A stretch of 64,000 nucleotides of DNA from Aquilaria yunnanensis. Its lineage: Eukaryota > Streptophyta > Magnoliopsida > Malvales > Thymelaeaceae. Position numbers and translations under genes: made by a program. Shown piece after piece: positions 35,806 through 48,254 of the stretch. Under the pieces are notes generated by a model. The model worked only from the letters and a program-made list of their open reading frames with translations, made no database searches and had not been told where the DNA came from. Position 1 is the stretch's first letter. The number at the start of each line of letters is the position of its first letter. Where the stretch lies: assembly GCA_039654915.1 (NCBI GenBank), contig CM077594.1, forward strand, positions 71,542,393-71,606,392. Direction: 5' to 3'.

Positions 35806-36642
35806 CCTAGAGTGTCGAAGGCTTAACATACACTCAAGTTTCAATCAAAACATTACTTTTTCATGTTTAGTGAGCCCATATCCTAATTTATTTGCAATTC
35901 TTAAGACCTTAAATCGTCATAGCCCATAGCATAACACTTAGGACTTAAGGGAGTTACATAAAGTCTAAGACTGAAAAATATAGACAAGGGAGGCAACTAG
36001 GTGTACAACACATATACAAGCCTCGACTGAGATCTTCTCCACTAATTGCCAACTTAGAAATGAATCTTAGTGGCGAGTCACAAAAGCCTGTCCATGTGCT
36101 ACTAGGCTCTATGGCTAAAACGAATACTGTTGTTAGCACTATTACTTAACCAACAAGTAACCCAAGTAGACTAGAATCATAAAGATTCTTAAGCGGACTA
36201 CCTACAACAACAAGCTACCGCAACAACCCTCAATAGTTATCTGGCACAACAATGTTATAATCTGCACAACATAACTAGGGAGTGAGAATTCATGAATTGT
36301 CAGAAAGGGTCTTTCACTTCACTGCAAGAAAAGTTACTATGGACAACACATATGTGAACATAAGTAATTCGTTGTGAGCTCGTATAGCCGGAGGCTAGAC
36401 TTACATGCATCTGTCTTAGTCCCTGGTTAGCTCATACCCGAATTGGTTCTTCCTTATAAGTGAGATTTTTTGTAAAAGTTACATTAGTAACTTGTACTAC
36501 TTGTTTAGGATCAGAGACACACTTTTTCAAGAAACACAGTGTGAGGCTAAGCCTATGCGCATACATTTCAGTCCCTTGGGACTTGTCCTCTACCTACTCA
36601 TTGAACTACAAAGCAAAGCCTTGTCTACTAGCAAGAATTGCT
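35806..36642. other. Chromovirus-type LTR fragment, no gene
   Basis: 35960-36400 matches 30650-31080 in the LTR at 30299-32739, in the same orientation but diverged. It runs into a plus-strand integrase scrap at 36643. No coding region of its own. Confidence 0.5.
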
Positions 36643-36815
36643 TACTAACCTAAGTAGGGACCTTGAGTTCAAAGTGGGAGATTAGGTGTGGTTGAAGGTA
36701 TCTACCATGAAAGGAGTGATGAGGTTTGGAAAGAGGGGAAAGTTGGCCCCAAGGTACGTAAGAATATACCTGATACTTACAATAGTGGGGAATGACCAAT
36801 ACTTCCTAATTCACA
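36643..36815 (+). pseudogene. pol: C-terminal integrase scrap of a chromovirus, plus strand
   Basis: The plus strand reads RDLEFKVGD, a stop, then VWLKVSTMKGVMRFGKRGKL and APRYV. This is the conserved tail of chromovirus integrase before the chromodomain. It faces the minus-strand integrase that starts right after it. The boundary is between about 36790 and 36830. Confidence 0.7.
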
Positions 36816-37273
36816 TCCAACAAGGTAGGGTTATGCACCTCCTACCACAGAATGCTTCATAAGGTGCCATGCCAATTACTAAGTGATGGCTATTGTTGTA
36901 GGAAAACTCCACTAAGGGCAAGTGTTTGTCGTACTCTCCTTGGAAGTGTATTACGCAACACCACAACATATCTTCTAAGACTTAAATGGTTCTCTCAGTT
37001 TGTCCATTAGTTTGAGGATGGTATGCTGAGCTAAACTTTAGCTTTGTACCTAAGGCAAGATGCAAGGACCTCCAGAATCTAGATACAAATCTAGGATCTC
37101 TATCTAAGACAACATCATCTGGTATACATTGCAACCTTACTATCTCCTTAATGTAAAGCTGAGATAACTTCTCGAATCAGTCTGTGAGGTTATAGGCAAG
37201 AAGTGGGCTACATTTGCCAATCTATCCATTATGACCTAGATTGCATTACATTTTCTCCTAGTCAATGGCATGC
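36816..37273 (-). pseudogene. pol: Chromovirus integrase core, C-terminal half (minus strand)
   Basis: The minus strand reads the integrase motif with SSAYHPQTNGQTERTI (catalytic Glu present). It continues with VLEDMLWCCVIHFQG, EFSYNNS and GMAPYEAFCGRRC. Stops are present. It is the continuation of the integrase beginning at 42566 across two nested solo LTRs. No intact integrase tail follows; instead the strand switches. Confidence 0.78.
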
Positions 37274-40200
37274 TATTACCCACTCTGGGGTAGTCTAGTT
37301 ATGGTGCCAAAATTGTGCATTTAAAACTCCCAAGGTTGGTATGTTCTGTAGGCCATCAGAACAATACCCTTAGTGTGCATACCCAGGTGGCCTTCTCAGG
37401 CACTATGTAAATGCAAGCATATTGGTCCAACCATTACACACATATTCACATTTTATGCACACCATGGCATCAAGGAAGAAAAACACTACCACAAGTCTAA
37501 ATCTTGGCTACCACACATTAGGAAATCTTGTTAAGTTTAGGTAACCAACCACTGCACTAGAATTTTCTTCCAAAAAACTGTGTTAAATCTAGCCATGTAC
37601 CCCCTATTTTCTTTGCTTCATTATCAAGTAGAGCCTCCAACCAAACCAAGGAATTTGGTTTTACATCAATAGCCCACCTATAGATTTTTTAAGTTGGTTA
37701 CAAAATTCTGACCAAATGAACAGTAACTTAGCCAACTTTGAAATGTCATAGCTTTGGCTATAGGGATCCAAATTTAGAAATTAAAAATCCCAATTAAACC
37801 CCTGCACGTGCTCTAGATATGGTCAAAATTTCATACCATGATTCAATTTACATAGGGAGATATGGGACTTCGAGTGCAGAGTCAAAATTTTGGTCATCTT
37901 ATGACTATTTTGCCCAAACAAAATTTCATAAGTGTGCGAACACTTAATTGACAAGGAGTAAGCTCTCCAAGACTATCCCATATATTTCCAATACACATAG
38001 GAATTACATGCTCTTTCATATAGCAACAATATTTTGCCAAAACAGAATTTACAAGTAAGCAGCCTATCATTCACACTTAGGAAGCTTTGCACCACATCAC
38101 ATACATAGCCAAAATATTACTCAAATGTTCACGTACTTGTCTCATTTTACATACACTGTTTGTACATGAATACATGGACTACATAATGGTCTTAACTTAG
38201 CTAAATACGCACTCTAAGTTACAGGAGTGCTTGAGACACAATGGACTCCATAAACAGAATGCTGGACACTGCTGCATAGCACAATAAATACCATCACTAA
38301 AAATACCAAATGTGCTCCTAAAATCACCAAACTTTCCAGCTCAAAAGTAGACATATCGAAGTTTAAGTACCTGAAAATTCAAGGCAAAACTCAAACTACA
38401 AAGGTCAGTTTGAATGTGATATTTCTGCTGAACCAAAAATGGGCAGATTTGAGGGGAGTAAGTTTCATTGTGAAACTTAGTAAGGATAACACTTGTACTC
38501 TTAATGAAATTTGTTACCCACTCTGGGGTAGTCCAATTATGGTGCCAAAATTGTGCATTTAGACTCCCAGGATTGGTAATGTTCTGTAGGCCATCAGAAC
38601 ACTACCCTTAGTGTGCATACCCAAGTGGCCCTCTTGGGCACTATGTAAACACATGCATATTGGTCCAACCATCACACACATATTCACATTTCCTGCACAC
38701 CATGGCAGCAAAGAATGAAAACAGTAGCACAAGTCTTAATCTTGGCTACCACACATTAGGCAATCTTGTTAAATTCTAGTGACCAGCCACTGCACCTGTA
38801 ACTTCCACTAACAAACTGTATCATTATAGCCTCATAACCCCCTGTTTTATTTGCTCCATTATCAATTAGATACTGATAGAAAACCCAGGAATTTTTTTTT
38901 ACATTAATAGCCCACCTATGGACCAAGTTATGGATTTTCTAAGTTGGTTACAAAATTCTGAACAAATGAATAGTAACTCAGCCAAATTTGCAACATCATA
39001 TCATTGGCTACAGGGCTCTAAATCAAGAAATTCCAAATCAAAGTAAACCCTCTAAATTTCATCTAGGTGTGGCCAAAATTTCATACCAAGATTCATTCTA
39101 CACAGGGAGACATTAAACTTTAGTTCCAGAGTCGAAATTCTGGCAACTTTTGGACCATTTTGCCCATACAATTTTTCCAAACCATGCAAACACTTCATTC
39201 ACAAGGGGAAAGCTCTCCAAGACTATCCCATATATGTCCATTAAACATAGGAATTATATTCCCTTTATTTTAACAACTTTATGTGGCCAAAACAGAATTT
39301 ACAAGTAAGCAGCCTATCATTCCCACATAGGCAGCTTTGCACCACATCACATACATAGCCAAAACATTACTCAAATGTTCACATACTTGTCTCATTTTAC
39401 ATACACTACATGTACATGAACACATGCACTAAAATATGGTCTTAACTCAGCTAAATACGCACCCTAGGTTACAGGAGGTCCTGAGACACAATGGACTCCA
39501 AAAATAGGATGCTGGACAGCTGCTGCAGAACACATTAAGTACCACCATTAAAAATACCAAATGTGCTCCTAAAATCACCAAACTTTCCAGATCATAACTA
39601 GACACATGGAAGTTCATGTACGTGAAATTTAAGATCAAAACTGAAACTAAAAATGTTAGTTTAAATGTGATCTTTCTGCTGGCCCTGAAATGACAGAATT
39701 GAGGGGAGTAAGTTTCATTAAGAAACTTAGTAAGGGTAACACTTGGTTTCTTAAGGTAATGTGATCCTCATTAAAACTTGCATCGAAAGACACTAAAACA
39801 CAAAAACCACAATGCATATATACAAGATATAGCAACCAAATGCAGCAGTCATTCACAACCAACAAAAACATGAAATGTGGCAGCAACATATACCATAGGC
39901 TAGTCCATAAAACACATAATAAACATAACAAATCACTATGGCAGCCCTCCTCAAGCTAATACTTGGTCTTAGGAGGATTTTAACAGTAGTTAGTACTAAC
40001 ATTGGTCTCTAGAAACCCTCATTTTACTGCCATCTTTGCGCACTTGACAATAGGTCACAAAACCTTCAATAAGTGCACCCCCCTCAGTAAGCTTGGTTCA
40101 TCAAGCTCATGGCTCTCTTCCAAGCTTAGCCATAGCTCCATAGATGTTTGAAAATTGCAGAAAAAAGTCCATGAGAGCAAGAGAACCCTTACCAAAGTGG

Positions 40201-42237
40201 GTAAGCTGAAAATCAAGCTTGATCCTTGAAGTATCCAAGAAATAGCTATAGTTTGCTTGCAATTGCTTCCTTTTGCCTTCAATTTCAATCAATTGCAAGT
40301 TTAAAGGTGTGGTGGCTATGGAGGAAGTATGTCTGTGTTCTTGGGCTGGAGGAGGATGAAAATGAGACAGGGATAAGTGATTTGGCCACTTAAATGGCCT
40401 TAAATGAGCTTAAGGGCACAAAACACACTTAACAAGCTTAACCTTGCTTTATGTCATTTTCTTTCTCACTAATTATGATTTCTTTGTCATAAACTCATTG
40501 GTACACATGTGCCCAACATTTTTGACTATTTATCAAGTCTTGGCTGCCTTCCCCATGATGGGATAAGCCCACAATTCCACACTTAGACTTAAGTCAAAAG
40601 CTTGAACACCTTAAGGTTTACACTAGGACATTTTGGTCCTTGTTGCCTTTAGTGTTTCCTTTGTCCAAACTTGTCTTTCGTGTGTAATCTCATCATCCAA
40701 TAGCACCTTCATACCATTTATATCCTTCTCATAACTCTCCAAGTCTCTTTCTTGAGAGTTTTGCAATTGAGTACCCGAATTTCCAAAACCTTACAAAAAA
40801 ATCCCTAGGTTGCTTGACAAACAAGCAATCCTTTAGGCTTTTCTTGGGGGCCAAGTTACCAACTTGGAACACTTTTGGGGAGGTATTGATCATTCCTGTT
40901 ACCCCCCACACTTCAATCACTATGGTGAGAATTATACAATATAATGGTTTTTAGCCATTATGACACACTTGTAATTCTCCCATTTTGTGAGGTGGTAATA
41001 AAATGTGACCCTCATGAAAACCTGCATCTAACGACACTAAAACACATAACCACAATGCATATGTATAATATATAACAACCAATTGCAACAGCCATCACAA
41101 TCAACAAACATATGAAATGCGGCAGCAACATAAGCCATAGGTTAGTCCATAAAACATGCAATAAAGTTAACTAAATCACTATTGCAGCCCTCCTCAAGGT
41201 AATGCTTGGTCTTAGGAGAATTTTAACACTAGTTAGTACTAAATTTGGGCTCTAGAAACCCTCATTCTACTGGTATCATTGTGCACTTCACACTAGGTCA
41301 CAAAACCTTCAATAACTGCACTCCCCTCGCTAAGCTCTGTTCATCAATCTCATGGCTCTCTTCGAATCTTAGCCCTAGCTCTATGGATACTTGAAAATAA
41401 AGTAAAAAATCTATAAGAGCAAGAGAACCCTTCCCAAGATGGGTAGGCCAAATTTTAAGCTTGATCCTTGAAGCATGCAAGCAATGGCTCTAGTTTGCTT
41501 CCAATTGCTTCTTTTTTCCTTCAATTTCGCGTAGCTTTAAGTTTGGAGGTATGGTGGCTCTGGAGGAAGTGTGGAGGAGGGTGGGCTGCACCCCTTTGCT
41601 AGTATGGCTGAATATGAGAGAAGAAAAGGTTGTCTTGACTACTTAAATGGTCAAAAGTACACTAAAGACACTTGAGTAGTCTTAACCTTGCTTTATGTTA
41701 TTTTCCTTACTACAAGAACATGGTTTATTAATCGTAATTTCTTGGCCCACATTTGACTTCCTTATCAAATGCCTTAGCTTCCCTCCCTAGTGTGGGATAA
41801 CCCCATAATTTCACCATTTGACTTAAGTCAAAACATACATATCTTAAGGCCTATATTAGAACACTTAGTTCTTTTATGCCTTTTTGTGTTTTCTTTGTCG
41901 TTAGTTGTCTTCCACAATCAATTTGGTCCTCCAATAGCACTTTCATACCATTCATATCCTTCTCATAACTCTCCAAATCTCTTTTATGAAAGTTTTGCAA
42001 TTGAGTACCTAAATTTCCAAAATGTTACAAAAAAGTCCATAGGTTGCTTGACAAACAAGCAATCCCTTAAGGATTTTCTTAAAGACCAAGTTACCAACTT
42101 GGAACACTTTCACGGAGGTGTTGATCATGCCCTTTACCCCTCACACTTCAATCACTATGATGAGAATTACACAATATAATGGTTTTTGACCATTACGCCA
42201 CACTTTGTAATTCTCCCATTTTTGTGAGGTGGTAACA
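37274..42237 (+). mobile_element. TGTTACC-family solo LTR split by a second copy
   Basis: The left part is 37274-38511 (first base pair now TA instead of TG) and the right part 41001-42237, about 2475 bp together. The 5-mers CATGC (37269-37273) and CATAC (42238-42242) flank the whole, a TSD with one mismatch. It is inserted in the integrase of the minus-strand chromovirus. Confidence 0.87.
38512..41000 (+). mobile_element. TGTTACC-family solo LTR nested in another copy (2489 bp)
   Basis: It begins TGTTACCCAC and ends GGTGGTAATA (ACA mutated). AAATT (38507-38511) and AAATG (41001-41005) flank it. The outer LTR resumes in register after it. Confidence 0.88.
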
Positions 42238-43056
42238 CATACCCACTATAAAATCCATAGATATGGATCCCTACTTTCTTTCTACTATGGGCAAGCTCAA
42301 TAGCTTAACACCAAGCCTTTGGCGGTCTACCTTGACTTGTTGGCAAGTCATACACTTAGCCACATAAGCATCTATCTCTTCTTCAAGTGTGGCCACCAAA
42401 AATGGGATCCCAAATCTTTGTACATCTTTTGAGCTCCAAAATGTACACTCTTTAAGTTAAAGTGGGCTTCCTCTAGGATTTGATGCCTAAGTCCATCTTT
42501 ACTTAAAGGAAAACCCTTGATACAACTTCCCTTGTTTTTGCCCACAAATTTTAGGAAGCCCTTCATCTTGCAACTATGCTTCCTAAATTAGGTATTTCCA
42601 CTCTAACCTAATAGTTTGGACTTTCACTTGGTCCATTTCCATCTGCCCCCATTGTTGGGCTAACTTAGTTAGACTAAGTTCTTTTACCTCAGTAGGCTCA
42701 CCAGTGGCTCTGAGTACTCCAATGTGTTTTCTGCTGAGAGCATTAGCTACCATATTAGCTTTGCCAACTTTATACTCAATGGTGCACTCAAAGCCTTCAA
42801 AGTACTTAGTCGTCTCCTTTGTCCCATGTTCAAGTCTTTCTGTGTAAATAGATACTTCAAACTTTTATCATCTGTGAAGACTTGAAAGTTGATCCCTAGC
42901 AAATAGTGTCTCCACTACTTAAGAGCAATGATTACTACTGCCAGTTCCAAATCATGCACTAGATAATTCTTCTCATGTGGGCTAAGTTGCCTTGATCCAC
43001 AGGCTATTGCCTATTTCCCTTGCATTAGGACACAACCTAGCCCTACTTGAGAAGCA
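42238..43056 (-). pseudogene. pol: Chromovirus RNase H and integrase zinc finger (minus strand)
   Basis: From 43056 downward the broken frame reads the RT-type RNase H with [34 protein letters not shown] and RRRLSTLK. The integrase N-terminus follows with ILEEAHFNLKSVHFGAQKMY and a C-x2-C (CMTCQQVK-like after repair-free reading in another frame). Stops and frameshifts are many. It runs on through the nested LTRs to 37273. Confidence 0.75.
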
Positions 43057-44030
43057 TCAATGTAGAACCAGTATTGGGGCTATAGTCAATCCCTTCTTGA
43101 GTTCTTGGAAACTAACCTCACAATGCTTACCCCACTCAAAATTCTGATCTTTCCTTATCAACCGAGTGAGTAGAGTTACTGTTACAAAGAATTTGGGCAC
43201 AAATCTCCTATAATAGCCAGCAAGCCCTAGGAAGCTTCTTATTTCCATTACATTCTGAGGTTGCATCCACTCCAAGACATCTTTAATCTTTTCAGGGTCA
43301 ATAGATAAACCAAGCTCATTGATCTCATGTCCAAGGAATCCTACTTCTTTAGCCCATAATTGACATTTACTTAGCTTGCCATACAACTTATGCTCCTTTA
43401 TTCAGCAAAGTACTAATCTTTGATGTTCCTTATGGGCTTTCTTATCTTTTGAGTACACTAATACATCATCTATGAATACCATAACAAAGTGGTCTGAGTA
43501 AGCCTTGAACAATCTTTGAATGAGGTCCATGAAGAAGGCAGAAGCATTAGTGAGCCCAAATGACATCACTGTGAACTCAAAGTGACCATATTTGGTTTTG
43601 AAAGTTCTCTTAGGTTTATCCTCACCTTTGACTCCCAACTAGAAGTATCCAAATCTAAGGTCTACCTTGGAGAAAACCCTAGCTCCCTTCAACTAATCAA
43701 ATAGATCTTTTATCCTTGGGGGGGAATAGTTGTTCTTGATGGTTAGTGCATTGAGTTCCCTGTAATCAATGCAAAACTTGAGGGTTCCATCCTTCTTGTT
43801 TACAAAAAGTACAAGTGCTCCCTAAGGAGATGTACTTGGTTTTATGAAACCCTTTTCTAACAGTTCATCCAATTGCTTCCTTAGCTCAACTATTTCAGGT
43901 ATAGCCATCCTGTAAGGAGCAACGGACATTGGTGTAGCTCCTGGCACCAACTTGATTTCAAACTCAACCTCTCTTGCCAGAGGGAGTCCCAGAAGATCTA
44001 TGGTGAACACTTTAGGAAATTCCTGTACTA
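43057..44030 (-). pseudogene. pol: Chromovirus reverse transcriptase (minus strand)
   Basis: Frames at 43822-44010, 43402-43638 and 43057-43386 together cover RT. The N-terminal part has [20 protein letters not shown] and [10 protein letters not shown]. The palm has [13 protein letters not shown] and an intact FIDDVLVYS (43463-43477 for FIDDV). The thumb has GFLGHEINELGLSIDPEKI and RSFLGLAGYYRRFVPKF. The wording is standard for the plant chromovirus (Tekay/del-like) branch. Stops between the pieces show it is dead. Confidence 0.88.
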
Positions 44031-45032
44031 TGGGAATTCAACCTAACTCACTACTTACCTCAGTTTCTTTTAACTTCAGGTTTTCACCCTCAATCACCAA
44101 GGGTTTATGTTCCACCACTTTAAGTATCTTTTGGGTGCTAGCTCAGATGAGCTGTCCACAAAGTGCGGCTCACATCCATACAAGCAAAGTTGCCTGGCAT
44201 GGCAACCTACAATTACTTTATTACCACTCAGCCAGTTTGTACCTAGTATGATGTCATAGCCATTGGTATCTACAACTATCAAGTCAGCTCTAAGCTCTAG
44301 TTCACCAAGCTTAACTATGCAATTCTTCACTACATGGCATGTGCACATAATCTCACTCGTAGCAGTTCCAACTAGGTACATTCCATCCGTAGTGGATACT
44401 TCATGATTCATAGCTTTTACAAGTTAAGAAGATATCATAGACAAAGATGCACCAGTATCAAACCAAACTGATACTTTATAACCATTCCAAACAATGGTAC
44501 CTTTCAAAGCTTTCTTAGTCATCCTAGCTTGATCCATCTTTTCCTTAGCCTCAGGTTCTTTGGCCTTTTGAGTACTTATTCAAGTCTCTAGCTGGAAAAC
44601 TCTTCTAGGAGCTTGGTTTGGTCTTTTTCTATCTAGAGGTAAGCTGGGGCTCTAATCCTTCTTCAGTGGGGGCACATTTGGCCTCTTTATGGTCAATTGT
44701 CCTTGTGCCCATCTATTCCCAAATTTTCTCATCCTTCTCTATTCTTCCTTTTTGATAGGACAATCCTACAACAAGTGGTCGTAGGCACCACCCTTAAGGC
44801 ATCTTTCAATTAGCCTGTAACATGGCTTTTGGCCATGTTAATTTCCACATGTTTTGCAATGAGTTCAATACTACCCTGACCTTTTTTCCTTCTTGGCTTC
44901 CTTTCTTGGTTCATACAATAATTCCTCTCAGCCTATTCTTTTGAGTGGCTTCTGCACCCTACTTGCAGCTCTAAGGCCACTCTCAACCTGGCCCCTAATC
45001 TCCTACTCTAAGGACATGGTTCTATGTACAAG
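44031..45032 (-). pseudogene. pol: Chromovirus zinc knuckles and protease (minus strand)
   Basis: The protease begins near 44480 with VWFDTGASLSMIS (DTG codons at 44451-44459), has a stop, then continues with ADLIVVDTNGYDIILGTNWL (44094-44411). Upstream, around 44780-44870, two degenerate Cys-His knuckles can be read (CKTCGN, a stop, HGQKPC; then CLKGGAYDHLL, a stop, DC). This is the gag-protease border of the same element. Confidence 0.75.
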
Positions 45033-47488
45033 TATTACCCACTTCGGGGTAGTCCAGTTATGGTGCCAAAACTATGCATTTAAACTCCCAGGTTTGGTGT
45101 GTTAACAACACCCCTAGTGTACATACTCAAGTGACCCTCTTGAGCACTATGTAAATACATGCATATTGGTCTAACCATAGCACACATATTTACATTTATG
45201 CACACTATGGAAGCTAAGAAGCAAAAAACTAGCACAAGTCTTAGTTTTGGCTTCCACACATTAGGCAATCTTGTTAAGTTCTAGTGACCAGCTACTGCAC
45301 CTGTAACTTCCACTAATAAACTTATCATTCTAGCCACATACCCCCCTACTTTATTAGCTCCATTATCAAGTACAGACCTATAGAAAACCAAGGAATTTTG
45401 TTTTACATCAATAGCCCAACTATGGACCAAGTTATGGATTTTTTAAGTTGGTTACAAAATTCTGACCAAATGAACAGTAAATAAGCCAACTTTGCAACAT
45501 CATATCCTTGGTTACCGGGCTCTAAATCCATAAATTCTAAATCCCTATTAACCCTCTAGATGTCATCTAGGTATGGTCAAAATTTTATACAAAGATTCAT
45601 TCTACACAGGGAGATATTAAACTTTAGGTCCAGAGTCAAAATTATGGCAACTTTTGGACCATTTTGCCCATACAATTTTTCCAAACCATGCAAACACTTC
45701 ATTCACAAGTGGAAAGCCCTCCAAGGCTATCCAATATATGTACATTGTAGATAGGAATTACATTCCATTTTTTTTAACAACTTTATGTGGCCAAAATAGA
45801 ATTTACAAGTAAGCAGCCCATCATTCACACTTAGGCAGCTTTGCACCACATCCCTTACATAGACAAAACAATACTCACATGTTCACATATTTGTCTCATT
45901 TTACATACACTCCATGTACATGCATACATGCACTACAAAATGGTCTTAAATGAGCTAAATACGCACCCTAAGTTACAGGAGTTCCTGAAATACAATGGAC
46001 TCCAGAAACAGGATGTTGGAAGCACAATAAGTACCACCATTAAAAATACCAAATGTGCTCCTAAGATCACCAAAATTTCCAAATCATAACTCGACATACG
46101 GAAGTTCATGTACCTGAAATTTCAGATTAAAACTCAAAGCACAAAGGTTAGTTTGAAGGTGATCTTTCAGCTGAACCTAAAATGACAGAATTGAGTGGAG
46201 TAAGTTTCATTGAGAAACTTAGTAAGGGTAACACTTGGTTTTTTAAGGTAATGTGATCCTCATTAAAATATGCATCCAAAGACAGTAAAACACAAAACCA
46301 CAATGCATATATACAAGATATAGCAACCAAATGCAGCAGCCATTCACAACCAACAAACACATGAAATGCAGCAGCAACAATAACCATAGATTAGTCCGTA
46401 AAACATGTAATAAACATAACCAAATCACTATAGCAGCCCTCCTCAAGCTAATGCTTTGCCCTAGGAGGATTTTAACACTAGTTCGCACTAACTTTGGGCT
46501 GTAGAAACCCTCACTTTACTGCCATCTTTGTGCACTTCACACTAGGTCACAAAACCTTCAATAAGTGCACTCCCCTCACTAAGCTTGGTTCATCAAGCTC
46601 ATGGCTCTCTTCCAAGCTGAGGCCTAGCTCCATGGTTGCTTGAAAATATAGAAAACAACTGATGAGACCAAGAGAACCCTTACCAAAGTGGGTAGGCTAA
46701 AAATCAAGCTTGATCCTTGAAGTATCCAAGAAATAGCTCTAGTTTGCTTCCAATTGCTTCCTTTTGCCTTCAATTTCAATCAATTCCAAGTTTAAAGGTG
46801 TGGTGGCTATGGAGGAAGGGGCTGTGTTCTTGGGCTGGGGGAAGACGAAAATGAGATAGGGATAAGTGATTTGGCCATTTAAATGGCCTTAAATGAGCTT
46901 AAGGGCACAAAACACATTTAACAAGCTTAACCTTGCTTTATGTCATTTTCTTTCTCACTAATTATGGTGTTTTTGTCTTAAACTCATTGGTACACATGTG
47001 CCCAACATTTTTGACTAATTATCAAGTCTTGGCTGCCTCCCCCATGGTGGGATAACCCCACAATTCCACCCTTAGACTTAAGTCAAAATCTTGAACACCT
47101 TAAGGTTTAAAGTGGGACATTTAGGTCCTTACTGCCTTTAGTGTTTCCTTTGTCCAAACTTGTCTTCCATGAGCAATTTGGTCCTCCAATAGCACTTTCA
47201 TACCATTCATATCCTTCCCCACAACTCTCCTTGTCTCTTTCTTGAGAGTTTTGCAATTGAGTACCCGAATTTCCAAAACCTTACAAAAAAGTCCATAGGT
47301 TGCTTGACAAACAAGCAATCCTTTAGGCTTTTCTTGGGGGCCAAGTTACCAACTTGGAACACTTTTAAGGAGGTGTTGATCATGCCTTTTACCCCCCATA
47401 CTTCAATCACTATGGTGAGAATTACACAATATAATGGTTTTTAGCCATTATGACACTTGTAATTCTCCCATTTTGTGAGGTGGTAACA
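45033..47488 (+). mobile_element. TGTTACC-family solo LTR (2456 bp)
   Basis: It begins TATTACCC (from TGTTACCC) and ends GGTGGTAACA. ACAAG (45028-45032) and ACAAC (47489-47493) flank it, one mismatch. It is inserted into chromovirus gag in the opposite orientation. Confidence 0.88.
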
Positions 47489-48254
47489 ACAACGCCATAA
47501 TACTCTTTAGCTCATTCAACTTTGAGTATTTACCTCAGCTCCGGTCTGAGTCCCTTGAGGAACCTTTTGGTTTTTAGTTCCTCCTGATCTTTATACCAAG
47601 GAGCACAGCGCATGAGGTTGTTAAACGTCTGCTCATATTGCAGAACTGTAAGCTCTCCCTGCTCAAGCATATCAAACTCTACCTACTTCTGATCTTTAAA
47701 TGCTTTAATGATATATTGTTGTTGGAAGACTTATGAAAATTTTGCCCATCTCATGCCCCTTCTTGTAGAAGCAGGCCCCTAGCATTCTTGATAGTGTAAG
47801 TTCTATGGACTGTTCTCCACCACAACTCTACATTACCTTCAAGTCTGAAGGTAGCAAGCAGGACTTTCTGAGAAGAGGATACCTCCATTATATCAAAAAT
47901 CTTTTCAACTTGGTTGATCTAAAACTCTACTCCCTCTGGATCATATCCTCTTCTAAAGGCTTGCGGTTGCAGGGTAAGAAACACCTCCAGTTGGCCTTCC
48001 CTTAGGGCGGCATTCTTTTGCCTAAGAGCCCTTTCTTTGTCTATCACTATGCCTTCCCCTTTGTGCCCTCACTGCCTCAGTGGTGATAGTGAATTGGGTT
48101 AGCCTTTAAATTTCTTCTATGTCCAGCTCTTCTGCTTCTAGGCTTACTTCTTCTTCAAGTCTGGTCTCTTGTCTTACTTTAGACCTCACTCTCATAGTTC
48201 TTGGGTTCCCCCTCTCTTCATCACCATCATCATCATTCTCCTTGCCATTCCCAC
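47489..48254 (-). pseudogene. gag: Chromovirus gag, middle part (minus strand)
   Basis: The minus strand reads gag-domain sequence with stops: FQQQYIIKAFKDQK, EFDMLEQGELTVLQYEQTF, and NNLMRCAPWYKDQEELKTKR, then LKGLRPELR. This matches the C-terminal half of the retrotransposon gag domain. It links the gag start at 52108-52560 with the knuckles at 44.8 kb across two solo LTRs. Confidence 0.75.
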
